From assembly GCA_002703065.1 (NCBI GenBank), contig PAEO01000010.1, positions 65,662 to 81,367 on the forward strand: a stretch of DNA of 15,706 nt, read 5' to 3'. Every line of letters begins with the position of its first letter. The stretch's first letter is position 1. This document shows positions 15,128-15,706 of this stretch, piece by piece. The translations under genes were made by a program, and so were the position numbers. The stretch is from Flavobacteriaceae bacterium (GTDB taxonomy: Bacteria; Bacteroidota; Bacteroidia; Flavobacteriales; Flavobacteriaceae). The notes beneath the pieces were generated by a model. It was not told the DNA's origin. It worked only from the letters and a program-made list of their open reading frames with translations, and made no database searches.

Positions 15128-15157
15128 TTGATTTTTAAAAAATAATTTTTACATTTT
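15128..15157 (+). promoter_or_regulatory. Candidate promoter of the B-repeat lipoprotein gene
   Basis: TTG at 15128-15130 and TACATTTT at 15150-15157 are 19 nt apart. The -7 box differs from TAnnTTTG only in the last base. The ATG lies 19 nt downstream. The surrounding sequence is very T-rich, so a chance match is possible. Confidence 0.4.
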
Positions 15158-15175
15158 TTTTTTAAGTAATTGATT

Positions 15176-15706
15176 ATGAAAAAATTATTCCCTATTCTAT
15201 TCTTACTATTTCTTGCCTGTGATAAAGAACCGCCTGATTCTGATGGTGATGGAATCATTGATAGTGAGGATCAATGTCCTGAATTAGTAGGTATTGCTTC
15301 TTATCAAGGATGTCCTGCATATACTCTTACTGTAAATACAAATCCATCTGAGGGAGGATCTGTATCTCCATCAACAGGACAACATAAACATGGAGTAACT
15401 GTTTCTTTAACAGCAACTCCAGCAGCTGAATATGTGTTTAGTAGTTGGTCAGGTGATGCAACTGGATCTACAGCAACAACTTCAGTAAGTATGATGAGTA
15501 ATAAATCAGTTACTGCAAACTTTGTAAAAAAGAAATACACTCTAACACTTGAAGTTGAGGGAGAGGGTGAAATCACTCAAGAAGTGATTAAGCAGGGTGC
15601 TGCGACTGATTATAATAGTGGAACGATTGTAGAGTTAACGGCTACTGGGGAAACAGGATGGGAATTTAAAGAATGGACCGGTGATCTTACGGGAACTGAT
15701 AACCCT
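15176..15706 (+). CDS. Surface lipoprotein with TSP3 and InlB-like B-repeats, C-terminus outside window
   Basis: An open frame of 177 codons begins at the ATG at 15176 and reaches the window end. The signal peptide MKKLFPILFLLFLA ends at Cys15, followed by acidic DKE. Next comes a thrombospondin-type-3-like calcium motif, DSDGDGIIDSEDQCP at 21-35. Then come two beta-repeats of the divergent InlB B-repeat type: YTLTVNTNPSEGGSVSP to SVTANF, and YTLTLEVEGEGEITQ with GWEFKEWTGDLTG. These modules are common stalks of Bacteroidota surface lipoproteins, usually before leucine-rich or PKD-like domains. The functional C-terminal part is missing from view. The second repeat shows extra divergence. Role: probably surface binding, unproven. 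Confidence 0.85.
   Translation, partial: MKKLFPILFLLFLACDKEPPDSDGDGIIDSEDQCPELVGIASYQGCPAYTLTVNTNPSEGGSVSPSTGQHKHGVTVSLTATPAAEYVFSSWSGDATGSTATTSVSMMSNKSVTANFVKKKYTLTLEVEGEGEITQEVIKQGAATDYNSGTIVELTATGETGWEFKEWTGDLTGTDNP

Noticed and set aside
15070..15576. Two minus-strand frames at the right end
   Set aside because: They are shadows opposite the signal peptide and repeat region of the lipoprotein gene, whose plus-strand frame has clear domains.

Overview
The window is about 15.7 kb of AT-rich, gene-dense chromosome, most likely from a marine member of the Flavobacteriia (Bacteroidota). The evidence is indirect but consistent. There are several short lipoprotein signal peptides. Start codons lack Shine-Dalgarno sequences. 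Promoter-like sites match the Bacteroidota form (TTG, about 19 nt, TAnnTTTG). Gene families typical of the group are present: YadA-head-like surface protein, DUF4838 lipoprotein, SGLT-type symporter and InlB-like B-repeat lipoprotein. I cannot name a species.

Left part (1-5701, all minus strand). The window opens inside a secreted protein with YadA-type head repeats, cut by the window edge. Next comes an 87-bp element with perfect 25-bp inverted arms, then a DUF1338/HglS-like metalloenzyme. Then there is an overlapping pair: a nucleotidyltransferase-fold protein (NTP_transf_5 type) and a protein that joins an N-terminal PqqD/RRE-like region to a C-terminal HPr-kinase-like P-loop domain. That pairing resembles accessory modules of peptide-modification or exopolysaccharide loci, but no precursor peptide or partner enzyme was found. 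An SGNH-hydrolase lipoprotein overlaps the start of kynureninase by 13 nt, suggesting one transcript.

Middle part (5726-13621). A membrane-anchored metallophosphoesterase is divergent from the SGNH gene (24 nt apart) and convergent with the xylose operon (6 nt apart). The xylose operon is on the minus strand in the order DUF4838/discoidin lipoprotein, xylulokinase, xylose isomerase, Na+/sugar symporter. Its junctions are 0 nt, 8 nt overlap and 1 nt overlap, so it is almost certainly one unit. Its job is xylose import, isomerisation to xylulose and phosphorylation. The lipoprotein is the likely surface or periplasmic step that frees or binds xylose-containing glycans. No SusC/D pair or regulator is in view.

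Right part (13640-15706, plus strand). A tRNA-Arg(TCT) has its own clear promoter and a strong terminator. After it lies a roughly 670-nt gene-free stretch with repeated TGGCA motifs (possible recombinase arm sites), a 12-bp dyad, a near-perfect promoter over a 12-bp palindrome, and a long leader rich in hairpins with alternative pairings. The leader runs into a small phage-like gene. Two lipoprotein genes follow, the second (TSP3 plus InlB-like repeats) running off the window. This tRNA-flanking region is the most unusual part: its structured leader is the best candidate for something undescribed.
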